The notes: generated from the sequence alone by a model not told the origin. A stretch of 64,000 nucleotides of DNA from Heloderma charlesbogerti (GCA_026122225.1 JANEZZ010002353.1:186001-250000), one strand, 5' to 3'. Counted from the stretch's first letter, positions 44,984 to 56,572 are shown. Numbers and translations: made by a program.

Positions 44984-45856
44984 TAGGGATGTATGAAAGT
45001 CACTTACCTTTTCGAAGGGTGACATTCATGGTGGGGGGGAGGCACTCTGTCCCTCCCCCTGAAATTCTCTCTGGCCAGCTCCGCTCCACAGAGATTCCAC
45101 AGAGCCGCCAGCTGGGGCCGCCCGCTGCCGGACATCCGGCCGCTGGGCAGCCTGCAGGGACGCAAATGGCGGTGGCCATAGCTGCTGCCATTTGCGTCTC
45201 TGTATTTTGCTGTGATAGGCTACATAAATATTTACGTAGCCTATCACAGCAAAAAACAACAACAACAGCGAACGCAAATGGCGGCGGCTACAGCGGCCGC
45301 CATTTGCGTTCCTTTTTTTTTTTTTTGCCGTGATAGGTTACTTAAATATTTACATAGTTACTTTATATTTACAGCAAAAATATATAAAGGAACGCAAATG
45401 GCGGCCACTATGCCATTTGTGCCCCTCTCTTTTGCCGTAATAGCCTACGTAAATATTTACGAGGCTATCACGGCCAAAAAAAGGGAACACAAATGGTGGC
45501 TGCCGTAGCCGCCGCCATTTGCGTTCCCTTTTTTTTGCTGTGATAGGCTACATAAATACTTACACAGCCTATCACGGCTTCTGCAGGGACGCAAATGGCA
45601 TCCTTGCATTAGCCGTGATAGGCTATGTAAGTAATTACGTAGCCTATCACGGCTATAGTGATGAAGCGAATGGCGGCTGCGGACGCGGCCACCATTCGCA
45701 AGTCAGCACAAACGGCAGCAGGTAGGTGTTCTGTTTCACATGCCTTTTCGGGGTGAGGGGGGCAGGGGGGCTTCTTTCCACCACAGATTTCAGGGGGCTG
45801 AATGCACTGGCATTCGGCCTCATCGAGATCCATGGCGGAATTCTCTGACATCCCTA
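44984..45856. mobile_element. TAGGGATGT-family hAT element d, 873 bp, palindrome array
   Basis: Ends TAGGGATGTA and GACATCCCTA. A perfect 8-bp duplication CATTTAAC flanks it at 44976-44983 and 45857-45864. The interior alternates two palindrome types. Type A (ACGCAAATGGCGG ... CCGCCATTTGCGT) lies at 45159-45198, 45271-45310, 45391-45420, 45486-45525, about 45587-45605 (half) and 45666-45699. Type B (GTGATAGGCTACGTAAAT ... its complement) lies at 45209-45250, 45327-45374 (decayed), 45434-45474, 45537-45578 and 45612-45653. Frames here encode repetitive IGY-N-Y peptides only because of type B. Confidence 0.9.
45159..45699. repeat. Alternating A/B palindrome array (about 11 units)
   Basis: Each unit can form a hairpin of roughly 15-20 bp stem. 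Type A is GC-rich with a CpG-containing centre, type B is AT-rich at its centre (TAAATATTTA). Unit spacing is about 50-65 bp, and poly-T or poly-A runs sit between several units. The array accounts for most of the element interior. Confidence 0.9.
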
Positions 45857-46063
45857 CATTTAACCAAAACTCTTTAAAAGCACTGGCACACAAAAAGCCC
45901 AGTTAATTGGGGATGGGGTGTATGTGCATGAGCCTCTTGTACATCCCAGTCTCCAAGGGCTGTTCATTTGCTCTCCTCATTGATTTCGTTCCATGAACAG
46001 GTGGAGATGCTCTTGTTCTGCTGGTTTTGCTAGTTGTAGCAGTGTTTTTATATCAGTCCTTAC

Positions 46064-46319
46064 TATGTGGGGAAAAGGTTTAGAAGTTACTTTATGTACA
46101 ATTCTTAAAGAGAATTTTTATAAGATAATGTATAGATGGTATATGTCACCATTTAAATTGTCTAAAATGTATAAAGGTGTTTCTGGAAAATGCTGGAAAT
46201 GTGAAGAACAGGAGGGAACATTTTATCATCTATGGTGGACTTGTAAAAAAGCTAAAACATTTTGGAAACGAATACAGTCTTTAGCTCAAAGAATATTAAA
46301 GACTACTATAGAATTTAAA
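46064..46319 (+). mobile_element. 5'-truncated L1, ORF2 C-terminal segment 1
   Basis: The frame reads RWYMSPFKLSKMYKG, CWKCEEQEGTFYHLWWTCKK and FWKRIQSL, the L1 ORF2 C-terminal region including its cysteine-rich motif. A 14-bp duplication ATATCAGTCCTTAC flanks the whole L1 at 46050-46063 and 50078-50091. It is interrupted by BovB copy 2. Confidence 0.85.
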
Positions 46320-49300
46320 AAAAACCCTTCATGGATCACTGCCTTGTTGTGGCGAAGGGGCTTGCATAACTCAGTGAAGCCATAAGCTATGCCGTGCAGG
46401 GCCACCCAAGACGGACAGGTCATGGCAGAGAGTTCTGACAAAATGTGGTCCACTAGAGAAGGAAATGGCAACCCACTCCAGTATTCTTGCCAAGAAAACC
46501 CCATGGAACGTATCACAAGGCTAAAAGAGATGACGCCGGAAGATGAGCCCCTCAGGTCGGAAGGTGTCCAATATACTACTGGGGAAGAGCAGAGGGTATT
46601 TCCAAGTAGCGCCAGAAAGAGTGAAGCGGCTGGGCCAAAGCTGAAAGGACACTCAGCTGTGGATGTGTCTGGTGGTGAAAAGAAAATCTGATGCTGTAAA
46701 GAACAATATTGTTTAGGAACCTGGAATGTCAGATCAATGAATCAAGGTAAGCTGGAGGTGGTCAAACATGAGATGGCAAGATTGAACATCGACATCTTGG
46801 GAATCAGCGAACTAAAATGGACAGACATGGGCGAATTTAATTCAGGTGACCATTATATCTACTACTGTGGGCAAGAATCCCTTAGAAGAAATGGAGTAGC
46901 ACTCATAGTCAACAAAAAGATGGGAAAAGCAGTACTGGGGTACAATCTTAAAAACGATAGAATGATCTCAGTACGAATCCAAGGCAAACCATTCAACATC
47001 ACAGTAATTCAAGTCTATGCCCCAACCACTAAGGCCGAAGAAGCTGAGGTTGATCGGTTCTATGAAGACCTACAACACCTTCTAGAACTAACACCAAAAA
47101 AAGATGTCCTCTTCATCATAGGGGATTGGAATGCTAAAGTAGGAAGTCAAGAAATCACCGGGATAACAGGCAGGCATGGCCTTGGTGTACAAAATGAAGC
47201 AGGACAAAAGCTAATCGAGTTTTGCCAAGAGAACACGCTGATCACAGCAAACACTCTTTTCCAACAGCACAAGAGGCGACTCTACACATGGACATCACCA
47301 GATGGTCAATATCGAAATCAGATTGATTATGTACTTTGCAGCCAAAGATGGAGAAGCTCCATACAGTCAGTAAAAACAAGACCTGGAGCTGACTGTGGCT
47401 CAGATCATGAGCTGCTTCTTGCAAAATTTCAGCTTAAATTGAAGAACGTAGGGAAAACCACTAAACCATTCAGGTATGACCTCAATCATATCCCTTATGA
47501 ATATACACTGGAGGTGAGGAATAGATTTCAGGGATTAGCCCTGATAGACAGAGTGCCTGAGGAACTATGGACAGAGGTCCGTAACATTGTTCAGGAGGCA
47601 GCAACTCAATCCATCCCAAAGAAAAAGAAATGCAAGAAAGCCAAGTGGCTGTCCGATGAGGCTTTACAAGTAGCTGAGGAAAGAAGGGAAGCGAACAGCA
47701 AGGGAGAAAGGGGAAGATATATCTAACTGAATGCAGAGTTCCAGAGAATAGCAAGGAGAGACAAGAAGGCCTTCTTAAATGAACAATTCAAAGAAATCGA
47801 GGAAAACAACAGAATGGGAAAGACTAGAGATCTCTTCAAGAAAATCGGAGATCTCAAGGGAACGTTTTGTGCAAAGACGGGCATGCTAAAGGACAAAGAA
47901 GGCAGGGACCTAACAGATGCAGATGAGATTAAGAGGAGGTGGCAAGAATACACAGAAGAACTATACAGGAAAGATCTGAATGTCCCTGACAGCCATGATA
48001 GTGCGGTCACTGAACCTGAGCCGGACATCCTCGAGAGTGAAGTCAAGTGGGCCTTAGGAAGCATTAGTAACAACAAAGCTAGCGGAGATGACAGTATTCC
48101 AGCTGAGCTATTTAAAATCCTAAAAGATGATGCTGTTAAAGTGCTGCATTCAATATGCCAACACATTTGGAACACTCAACAATGGCCGCAAGACTGGAAA
48201 AGGTCAGTTTACATTCCAATTCCAAAGAAGGGCAACGCCAAAGAGTGTTCAAACTACCGCACAATTGCACTCATTTCACATGCCAGCAAGGTGATGCTCA
48301 AAATCCTACAAGCTAGGCTTCAGCAGTATGCAAACCGAGAACTACTGGAAGTACAAGCTGGGTTTCAAAGAGGCAGAGGAACTAGAGATCAAATCGCCAA
48401 CATTCGCTGGATCATGGCGAAAGCAAGAGAATTCCAGAAAAACGTCTATTTCTGCTTCATTGACTACGCTAAAGCCTTGGATTGTGTGGATCACAACAAA
48501 ATGTGGCAAATTCTTAAAGAGATGGGAGTACCAGACCACCTTACGAGGGTCAAGAAGCAACAGTAAGAACCAGACATGGAACAACCAAGTGGTTCAAAAT
48601 TGGGAAAGGAGTACGACAAGGCTGCATATTGTCACCCTGCTTATTTAACTTATATGCAGAGTACATCATGAGAAATGCCAGGTTGGATGAATCAGAGGTC
48701 GGAATTAAGATTGCCGGGAGAATTATCAACAACCTCTGATATGCAGATGATACCACCCTAATGGCAGAAAGCGAAGAGGATCTCAAGAGCCTCTTGTTGA
48801 GGGTGAAAGAGGAGAGTGCAAAAGCTGGTTTGAAACTCAACATTAAAAAAACGAAGATCATGGCATCTGGCTCCATCACTTCCTGGCATATAGAAGGGGA
48901 AGAAATGGAAGCAGTGACAGATTTTACTTTCTTGGGCTCCAAGATCACCGCAGACGGTGACTGTAGCCATGAAATTAAAAGACGCTTGCTCCTTGGGAGG
49001 AAAGCTATGGCAAAACTAGACAGCATAGTCAGAAGCAGAGACATCACCTTGCCGACAAAGGTCCATCTAATCAAAGCTATGGTTTTCCCAGTAGTAATGT
49101 ATGGCTGTGAGAGCTGGACTATAAGGAAGGCTGAGCGCCGAAGAATTGATGCTTTCGAACTGTGGTGCTGGAGAAGACTCTTACGAGTCCCCTGGACTGC
49201 AAGGAGGTCAAATCAGTCCATCCTAAAGGAAATCAACCCTGAGTGCTCATTGGAAGGACAGATACTGAAGCTGAAGCTCCAATATTTTGGCCACCTAATG

Positions 49301-49524
49301 CGAAGAGAAAACTCTCTGGAAAAGACCCTGATGCTGGGAAAGAGTGAAGGCAAAAGGAGAAGGGGACGGCAGAGGATGAGATGGCTAGATAGCATCACTG
49401 ATGCAATGAATATGAACTTGAGCATGCTCCGGGAGAGAGTGCAGGACAGGAAGGCCTGGCGTGCTATGGTCCATGGGGTCACGAAGAGTCGGACACGACT
49501 GAACGACTGAACAACAACAACAAC
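46320..49524 (+). mobile_element. Full-length BovB (RTE-clade) LINE, copy 2, inside L1
   Basis: About 3.2 kb, collinear with copy 1 from CCCTTCATGGATCACTGCC to the GTCACGAAGAGTCGGACACG end followed by ACAACAACAACA. Near-identical duplications ATAGAATTTAAA (46308-46319) and ATAGAATTAAA (49525-49535) flank it. Removing the insertion restores a continuous L1 ORF2. Confidence 0.9.
46389..49510 (+). pseudogene. BovB ORF2 (endonuclease-reverse transcriptase), disabled
   Basis: The endonuclease half is open from 46737 to 47723 and keeps LGTWNVRS, ISELKW, VYAPT, GDWNAKVG and CGSDHEL. Breaks are stops at 46689, 47724 and 48737 and a deletion of about 22 bp near 48545 that shifts the frame. The RT region keeps SNYRTIALISHASKV, FIDYAKALDCVDH, and YADDTTLMAE right after the 48737 stop, and ends in RSRTRLND at the normal terminus. 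Its defects do not coincide with those in copy 1. Several stops are C-to-T type changes. Confidence 0.9.
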
Positions 49525-50077
49525 ATAGAATTAAAGCCAGAAACTTTTTTTATTGGGACTAACAGATAAACATGTAAAAGAGAACCCTCTTTCTCTATTT
49601 GACAACGGCTGCAAGGTTATTGTATGCACAAAAGTGGAAGAATGAAACAATATCAACTGTGAGCGAGCGGATCATGAAAATGATGGAGCTGGTAGAGATG
49701 GCAAAACTTACTATTATAATTAAAGAAGGCTCAACAACTGAATTTATGCTAGATTGGAAACCTTTTGTAGAATTTGTACAAGAAATAAAGAAAAATGATA
49801 TCTATGTATGTGGATTTTGAACTTTGAGATGGTTAATTCTCTTTTGTTGTTGTTGTTAAAATTAGGAGAGAAATGAGATAATGTCTGTGAACTCGATGTA
49901 TCATATACAACTAAGATAAGAACTAGAGAATAATAATGAGCATTTGTTGTGTAAGGGGAGCCAAAGGTAGATATCTTACAATCTTAAGAGATGTTTTAAT
50001 GTATGTGTATTGTGTGTTTATATTGTTGTTGTGTTTTGTTTTTCTTTTCTTTAAAAAAATAAAAATTATTATATCGG
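49525..50077 (+). mobile_element. 5'-truncated L1, ORF2 end and 3' UTR, segment 2
   Basis: Begins IELKPETFLLG and DKHVKENPLFLF in the L1 ORF2 C-terminal register. It then decays through a 3' UTR with GTTGTTGTTG and ends in an A/T-rich tail (AAAAAAATAAAAATT). The right 14-bp duplication follows at 50078-50091. Confidence 0.85.
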
Positions 50078-50091
50078 ATATCAGTCCTTAC

Positions 50092-50215
50092 CATCGCCTT
50101 TACCCAACAACTCTAGATGTTGTTGGACTACAACTCCCATAATCCATTCCATTGTGGTTGTGGAGAATGGGAGTTGTAGTCCAAACCCATCTGGGTAGCC
50201 AAGTTTGGGCAAAGT
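50092..50215. mobile_element. hAT-type hairpin MITE
   Basis: GGACTACAACTCCCATAATCC pairs with AATGGGAGTTGTAGTCC, and the outer arms TACCCAACAACT and GCCAAGTTTGGGCAAAG are looser. It starts at or just beyond the L1 target duplication. Confidence 0.7.
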
Positions 50216-50725
50216 TGTCCTTTTGATATCAAACTGTTTCTAAGTGTTGTTTTGTTTGTTTGGTTCTACTGGTGGGATGCTTTAGAAGGTGGTGTCAAAA
50301 GTTGATGAATAAATAACTCACATAGATCCTCTTCTGCCAAAGTGAGATATCTTTCTAGTTTCCTAGTTTACTTATGTACAGAGGACTCAGGTCACATACA
50401 TGTCAGTCAGTTGGCCTGCCTCATTCATTTTCTTCTTGTTGGTGCCGGATCTGCCCTTGAGTAAGGGTGCATTCTTTGGAATCACGTTTTGGTGGTGATC
50501 CAGATGGATATTTATATTATTATTTATTGAGAACCTGTGAGAACTCAGGGGTGGTTCAATGTGTTTAGTTCAAGCATCAACACGAATTCAGTGGGGCTGA
50601 TTTTTGAAGTTTGCCAACCTCATGTTGGTTCAATCTGAAAACTATTCATGAATCTGGGAAGCAAAGGGATCACAAATACATGGGGAGCCTCTGGAACAAG
50701 GTTGGGGTACTGAATAAGTGATGTA
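50216..50725. other. Unique sequence
   Basis: Nothing recognised. Confidence 0.4.
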
Positions 50726-50816
50726 CAGTGCAATCCTATACATGTCTGCTCAGAAGAAAGCCCCGTTGACTTCAGTGACACTTAATTCTGGGAAAGGGTA
50801 TATAGGACTGCAGTCC
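50726..50816. mobile_element. Palindromic MITE, GCAATCC group
   Basis: CAGTGCAATCCTATACATGTC pairs with TATATAGGACTGCAGTCC, with centre AGCCCCGTTGACTTCAGTG. Confidence 0.7.
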
Positions 50817-50969
50817 CAGTCCTTTTTTAATGTAAAAAATATTTATTGCCTCCCCACCCCCAAGGTGGTTAACACATGTAAAAAATAAAACATAAAGCTA
50901 CAGTATCCCATTCCAATAAAATGCAATCATTTAAAACAGCAAGTTAAAACATATCAGTCCAGCACCATG

Positions 50970-51552
50970 CTAGGGGTGGATGCATCTGTCAATTTTGGTT
51001 CCACTCTGTTTCTCATTTTTCCAACCTTAAGTTCGTTTTGGCTCAATTCTGCATAAGGGTATTGTGGCAAATGCTCTGGTTCAGAGATTCTCTCAAACTA
51101 TATTGTCAGTACATTGGCAACCACTGATCACCTGTCTACTGTGTATACAGTCAGATTTCTCTTACAACCAGATACCATCTAGAGCCAGTTCAATACTTCA
51201 CTCTGATATGAGTAATACAGAATTCTAGTTCTTAAAGAAACATGCTCTCAGACAAGATTTGTCTTTTTGTCTTTTACTACCAAGTATTAGCATAACAGTA
51301 CTAAATACAATAGCTTAGGCATGCATAAATTCAAACACATGAAACATCTAACATCATTCTTAAACAAGGCTCCTAAGCAGAGTCAAGTACACGTGCTAGT
51401 TCTCAGTGATAATATCAGGCTTACCAGGTTGATTCTACAAGCAACACGTTAAGGAAAGCTGATCCTAAAGAATAGCTTCCACTGTTGCATGTTCTGAGTC
51501 TCCTTCATATACTTTTTGGATGCTATAAAATATGTCTAAACTATTTTTACTA

Positions 51553-51587
<35 letters not shown>

Positions 51588-51951
51588 AACAATCTACACA
51601 AAACCTTGTATGCATTTTCATGTACATTCTAATATATGCATTATTGTGTGCACTTCCCCCCTAGTATATGCATTTTGCGTGCACTCTTTCTTAATGTATG
51701 CATTTTTGCAACCAAATTTCCCTAGTATGCTTTTTTGTATGTAATTTCCATGAATGTATGCATTTTTATGTGCACCTTTCCCTAATACATGAATTTTGTA
51801 TGCAAATTTTGAGTGGAAAACCCTATCGCAAAATTTGCTGAAGTCTACATTTTTGAGCACATGCATTTTGGTTTAGTTATTCATTTGAGAAGTGTGAATT
51901 AGGTGCATTTGTGTAAACCTGTGGACCAAAGAAATGTCTCCTCCATCCCTA
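50970..51951. mobile_element. Possible large TAGGGATGT-family relative
   Basis: Left TAGGGGTGGATGCATC and right TCCATCCCTA look like family ends, but the 8-bp flanks do not match. It contains (GT)n at 51555-51584 and a TATGCATTTT-G-TGCA array at 51605-51850. The minus frame at 51618-51866 is a translation of the array. Confidence 0.4.
51555..51584. repeat. (GT)n microsatellite
   Basis: Fifteen uninterrupted GT units. Confidence 0.95.
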
Positions 51952-52028
51952 TAGCACATTTATTTGAAACTAAGTTTAAACAATTTAAGAGAAAACAATT
52001 TTAAAACAGCAGCAATATAAACCATTAA

Positions 52029-52109
52029 GGCTGCAGTCTATACACACTTACCTGGGAGAAAGTACTCAATTGGGCTTACTTCTGAGTAGATATGTACAGG
52101 GTTGCACTG
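52029..52109. mobile_element. Palindromic MITE, GCAATCC group, TSD TAA
   Basis: GGCTGCAGTCTATACACACTTACC and the right arm GTACAGGGTTGCACTG surround AATTGGGCTTAC. TAA lies at 52026-52028 and 52110-52112. Confidence 0.75.
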
Positions 52110-52334
52110 TAAAAATGCAAAATTTCAGCTCACCATCTCAACTAAAAGCAACTAGAAATAAATTGATTTTCAAAGCCTGTTTAAAAGACAGTACTGATGG
52201 ATTCCAATGTATATGCTTTGGGAGGGAGTTCCATATATATGGGGCCACCACCAAAAAAAAGCCCTGTAAAACATCATGAATTATAGCCATTTCAAAGGTT
52301 TGAACAATTTCCATTCCAACCTGAGGCCCAGCAT

Positions 52335-52440
52335 ACTACTTGAGATCCTTTTGACTGGAGAAGGTAGAGATTAAGCCTGGGACCTTCTACATGCAAAGTG
52401 TGTGCTCTATGACCAAGCAATGGCACCACCCCATAGGACC
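52335..52440 (-). mobile_element. tRNA-derived SINE, tRNA-like end
   Basis: On minus, TGCCATTGCTTGGTCATAGAGCA is A-box like and AGGTCCCAGGCT B-box like. The remaining body is short. It supplies the end missing from the copy at 33962-34190. Confidence 0.6.
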
Positions 52441-53050
52441 GTGTTTTGAATAAAGGTAAGATCATCCTTATGCCTGACTTAATACAGGTGTGCTCTCTTC
52501 TCGAGGTTTATAGAAAGGTCTCCAGTCATCCCTGAAGTGCAGGGCAAATCAACATTAATAGTTCCTATGTTGTCAGAAGGAAGACAATCAGGTCCAACTC
52601 CAGCAGACCATGCTGAGATTACCTGAGTGTGACAGAATATTCCCACATACTCAATGCCTATTTATTGGGCCCTGACTTAATTCAGTGGAGCTTACTCCCA
52701 ATTAAGTGCATATAAATCTTTGTTGCTGCTCACATTTTTAGATTCTGGCACACAATAGCGTAAACCTGGATGCTGCTACATTGTATTCCAAAGTTGCTAG
52801 GAACATGCAGCCAAAAAGGAGGAATGCTCTCTAACTATTGTATTAATCTACTTTATAACCTATGATGGGTGTATGTGGTGCAATGCAGATAGGGGAGATT
52901 ATTTTGTCTGCTGTGGATTAATTTCTTCTCATTTATGCAAATATATATGCACAGAGAGACTGCCACTGCATGATAACATATGAGGGAACTCCTTTGCCTA
53001 ATGGGTTGTCTTACAAAATTGGAGAAGAAGGCAAGCAAAACCTCAAGTCT
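52441..53050. other. Unique sequence with a MITE scrap
   Basis: 52665-52720 (AATTCAGTGGAGCTTACTCCC) is a piece of the palindromic GCAATCC-group MITE. No gene. Confidence 0.4.
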
Positions 53051-53480
53051 GCCATAATGCCCCTTGAGCTTGGGAGTAACTTGCAAATGTCTGCAAATGA
53101 ACTCGGGCCTCCTCCTCCCTGAGATTGTTCAAGGAAACAATAGCCTCAGTGTTTCCACTGGGGCAATGGACATGTCGGAACAGACCGGAGGGGTTAGCTC
53201 ACCTTGTTTGTCTGGTAGCAACCTAAGAGCACACCTTTCCCTCTTGGCAACATTGACACATCTCAGCAGCCAAGGCAGGTCTGGGTTCACTCTGAGTGCT
53301 ATAGTGCAGAAATGTAATTATTTCTGTCGTTCAGATCGGTCTCGAGTGGTTTACGCACACTGTTGTGACTGAGAGTTCATTCAGAGCAATTGAGCTTAAC
53401 CGGCCAATTCCTCCTGTGGATTTGCTTTTGTCATTTTAAATTTCGGTTTACCTAAACAGGAAAATGTTTCTCAGCAGAGT
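53051..53480. other. High-complexity unique segment
   Basis: No repeat similarity was seen. A plus frame runs 53064-53372 (102 codons) without any domain. GTAATTATTTCTGTC and TTCATTCAGAGCAATTGAGC are AT-rich words of the kind found in conserved enhancers. Function is unknown. Confidence 0.3.
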
Positions 53481-55350
53481 TGATGGGTATTTTTCAATTC
53501 CAGATTTTTTCCTACCATGGAAGTCTGTGCACCTAAATGGGTTGTGAAGGTTTGGATCTAGGAATGCCAGATGAGGTTACTCAAGATTCTAAGCAGGTTG
53601 ACCCAGCTACCAGGCTGGGACCCCATGCTGTCTTAGCATGATTATGCTGTATTGCCCGTCCACGAGCAATTGCCCGTCCATAAGTGGACCCGTCCACGAG
53701 CACCTGCCATTTTCCCGAGCTTGTTTTGATGATTTATAGCTGCCCTCAGCCCAGTGATGGGGGCTGAGAGCAGGTGTCAACACCAGAGAGTCAGCACTCA
53801 GGAGTTGCCCCCGGATGCTGGCCCTGCTATGAACAGAGTCAATAGTGGGTTGACTGCATACAGCATGGAAAATGATCCTTCTCCCATATCATCTTCAACT
53901 CTCTGTAAAAACCAATGTTGTATTTATTTGTTAAGGGGGCAATCCTATGCAGATAGGTGGCTGCAGCCGAACTCGGAGGTGACCGCCTATCCAATGCAAG
54001 GCAGGAGAAGCACAGAGGGGATCATTCCCTCCATGCTTCTCCTGCCCTGCATTTGCAGTTAGACAGCTGATTTCGGCTATCTAGGTGTGGGAGGGCGGAC
54101 ATACAACCTAAAATTGTACAGCTTTACCATGTGATTCTGCTAGGTTGTATAAACTGCCCCAAAGAGAACAGCCATCATGGAGAAAAAAAATCTGAATGAG
54201 AGAACATACTGCTTCCGTTGAGCTGAGCTGATAAAAGCCAGGCTTCCAGTTCACCCTTGTGCAGACTTGTTGTAGTTTCCCACATGATAGCAATGCTGCT
54301 GGCTTTCTCTAAGGGCTAAATGATATTTCGGGGCCAAGGACTACACCTGCAGAACTGTCTGAATCTCAAGATGTTTAGGGGGAAGTTGAACCTGAGCCAG
54401 CTGTTAATCTTGGAGGCAAATGAGAAGCTTCTCAAAGACCCAAGGTAGCTTTAGCATGCAATGGCTGGTAAACGAGAGTTTAGGGAAATTATATGTTTCC
54501 CCATGGGCAGGAGAAAGGCAGTATTTCAGTGTCATGGAGACCAGAGAATACAGTTGAAAGGGTGGGATGCAAACAGCATGAAAGTGGTGAAGGCAGACTT
54601 GTGCAAGGGATCAGGATGAAGCCAATAAAAAAGCAGTTACTACAAAATAATCTCTGAACATGCTGATCTCGGAATTGGTTTGGACAGCAATTATGGTAGG
54701 GTGCTTATGGGTGCATGACTTGAAATAACAATGTGTTCTGTTTTTCAGTACATTTATTTACATGTTTTTAAAGTTTAATATTGTATAATTTTGTTACTGG
54801 TATTGTTGTATTTTTTTTTTCTTGTTCTTGTCATTGTTGTTTGGTTTTGTGACTGTAAATCGCCCCAGTTGGGCATTACATGAATTAAATAAATAAATAT
54901 TAACGAAAAGCATCCAAATAAAACCCAATCAAAATCCCCCAAAATTAAAATACTGATTAAACCAAAGGTCCCTCTTATGTACTGCTTAGATCGAGGCAGT
55001 GTTCAGATTAAACTGGCTTCCTTCTGAGTACAAGGTAACTGCTAACAAACCAGACTCTTCTGGCTAGGACTAACCTAGAATCAGTTTCATGTGTTTATAG
55101 TCTCATCCTATCCTTATTTATTCAGAAATGTGTCCAATTGTGAAATGTGTTCAGTGGGACCTTTTTATACATGCACATAAAACTGAAGCTGGGTTAAGCT
55201 CTTCCAAAAAGGGATGCTTCAGATCAGAAGTTTTTAATACATGCTTTTCATGTATTTTCATATAAACATTATAGTGAGTAACATGTCCATTGAAAGCAGC
55301 TCCCTTGAGTCACCCTATTTTTATCCATCATCAGTTACATTTGCATTGAT
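53481..55350. other. Unique sequence with a decayed palindrome
   Basis: 53934-54100 starts AAGGGGGCAATCCTATGCAG and contains GCAGGAGAAGCACAGAGGG paired with CCCTCCATGCTTCTCCTGC, a further Harbinger-like hairpin. A direct repeat CCCGTCCACGAGCA/CCATAAG lies at 53655-53705. 54830-54900 (CGCCCCAGTTGGGCATTACATG then AAATAAATAAAT) looks like a LINE/SINE 3' end. No gene. Confidence 0.45.
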
Positions 55351-55355
55351 TTAGA

Positions 55356-55690
55356 GTAGGGGATGGGTGGAAATTGGGGGGGGGGAGTTGTGGTTCGAGA
55401 GGTACCAAATTCGCACATCTCGAACCTACACACGAACCAGAACACATTACTGTATTTTGTGATCCAGTTCACAAATCAAACAACGTGTACCAACAATGTG
55501 TATAATAGGGGAAAGTATGAACAAAAGTGTGTATATTAGGAGACAGTCACACAAAAATGCATTATATTATGGGAAATTGCTTGGAAAAATGCATACATTA
55601 GGAAAAGTGCATACAAAAATGCATGTATTCCGAAAAATGAGCACAAAAATACATACAAATTTTCATGCAGATTTTTAAGGGCAAAATCAC
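55356..55690. repeat. TAGGGATG-like left end and ATGCATACA-type array
   Basis: TAGGGGATGGGTGG is followed by a poly-G run and, from about 55490, degenerate AAAATGCATA-(C/T)-ATTAGG-AAA-TG units. No matching right end was found. Frames here are array translations. Confidence 0.45.
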
Positions 55691-55814
55691 ATGATATAAA
55701 GACCTTTAAAAGTTTAAAATACAACAGAACCATAGTCAAAACCAGAGTAAAAGCCAGCAGCAAGTTAAAGATGTTCGACAACATCACTTTGCTTTATTTT
55801 AAACCGAAAGACTA

Positions 55815-56572
55815 TAATGGATGGTATGGCATTTCCCCACTCCTCTCTTTTTGAAAACTGCCTGTAAGAGTCCTGCAGTTTTCTCTAGTGTATTTGGTAT
55901 TCACAATCTTGCAGCACCAAATTTGGAATTATATTATGCTGCTGCTCAACTGAGTTTTCTTCTAGGATGGATGCATCCCCCTCAGAGCACCAATGGACGT
56001 TCAGAGAACAACAAGCAGTGGGCAACCTCTTGACGCCTTGATATGGGTCAGGCATTGTGACAGACCTAAGTTCCCCTTTCAGCATCCAGTGATTAGAGAC
56101 ACTATACTTACTTGGGGACACTGGCAGAAAAAAAACGGCTCCTGCTCTGTCTCCACTAAGGTCAGTGTTGCATCATCCAGAATTTGCAGCATATAACAAT
56201 ACCCAAGGTTTTTGTGCTTGCATAGCAGCAAAGGTTTATAGAATTTTTTATTTGATAAAGGGGAACCTCTCCCCTGTGCAGATGTTTTGAAAAGAACAGA
56301 ACCAACCGTGCTACCTTGTTATCAGCATCTGCAACTGCATCACTTTCTTAGCCTGAACCACACTATGAAAGCAGCCAAGCACCCACTTACTTCTTTTGAA
56401 TCTTGTATAGAAATGGCTGTTACTTCAAATAAAGGTTTGATATTATCTATTTATAAAATCATCCAGATGCCATTACTGGATGACAAGCCATGCTATGTGC
56501 AGGCATGGGACTTTGGTGAATCTCATTTCAAACTAAAATAAAATATCATAATTTTAAAAAAGAAAGAAAACC
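55815..56572 (+). mobile_element. L1 fragment with internal deletion
   Basis: LAAPNLELYYAAAQLSFLLGW and FPFQHPVIRDTILTWGHW are L1 ORF2 C-terminal-side motifs. Sequence continues to ...DKPCYVQAWDFGES, then jumps to TTTCAAACTAAAATAAAATATCAT and an A-rich end. The jump corresponds to about 57065 to 57900 in the next copy, an internal loss of about 840 bp. Confidence 0.7.

Noticed and set aside
45159..45699. CRISPR-like array (regular palindromic repeats with spacers)
   Set aside because: The DNA is vertebrate, two alternating repeat types decay independently, and the array is enclosed by hAT ends and target duplications.
45026..45893. Overlapping frames with repeated IGY-N-Y-VAYH peptides
   Set aside because: Produced by the type B palindrome read in several frames; no start context or domain.
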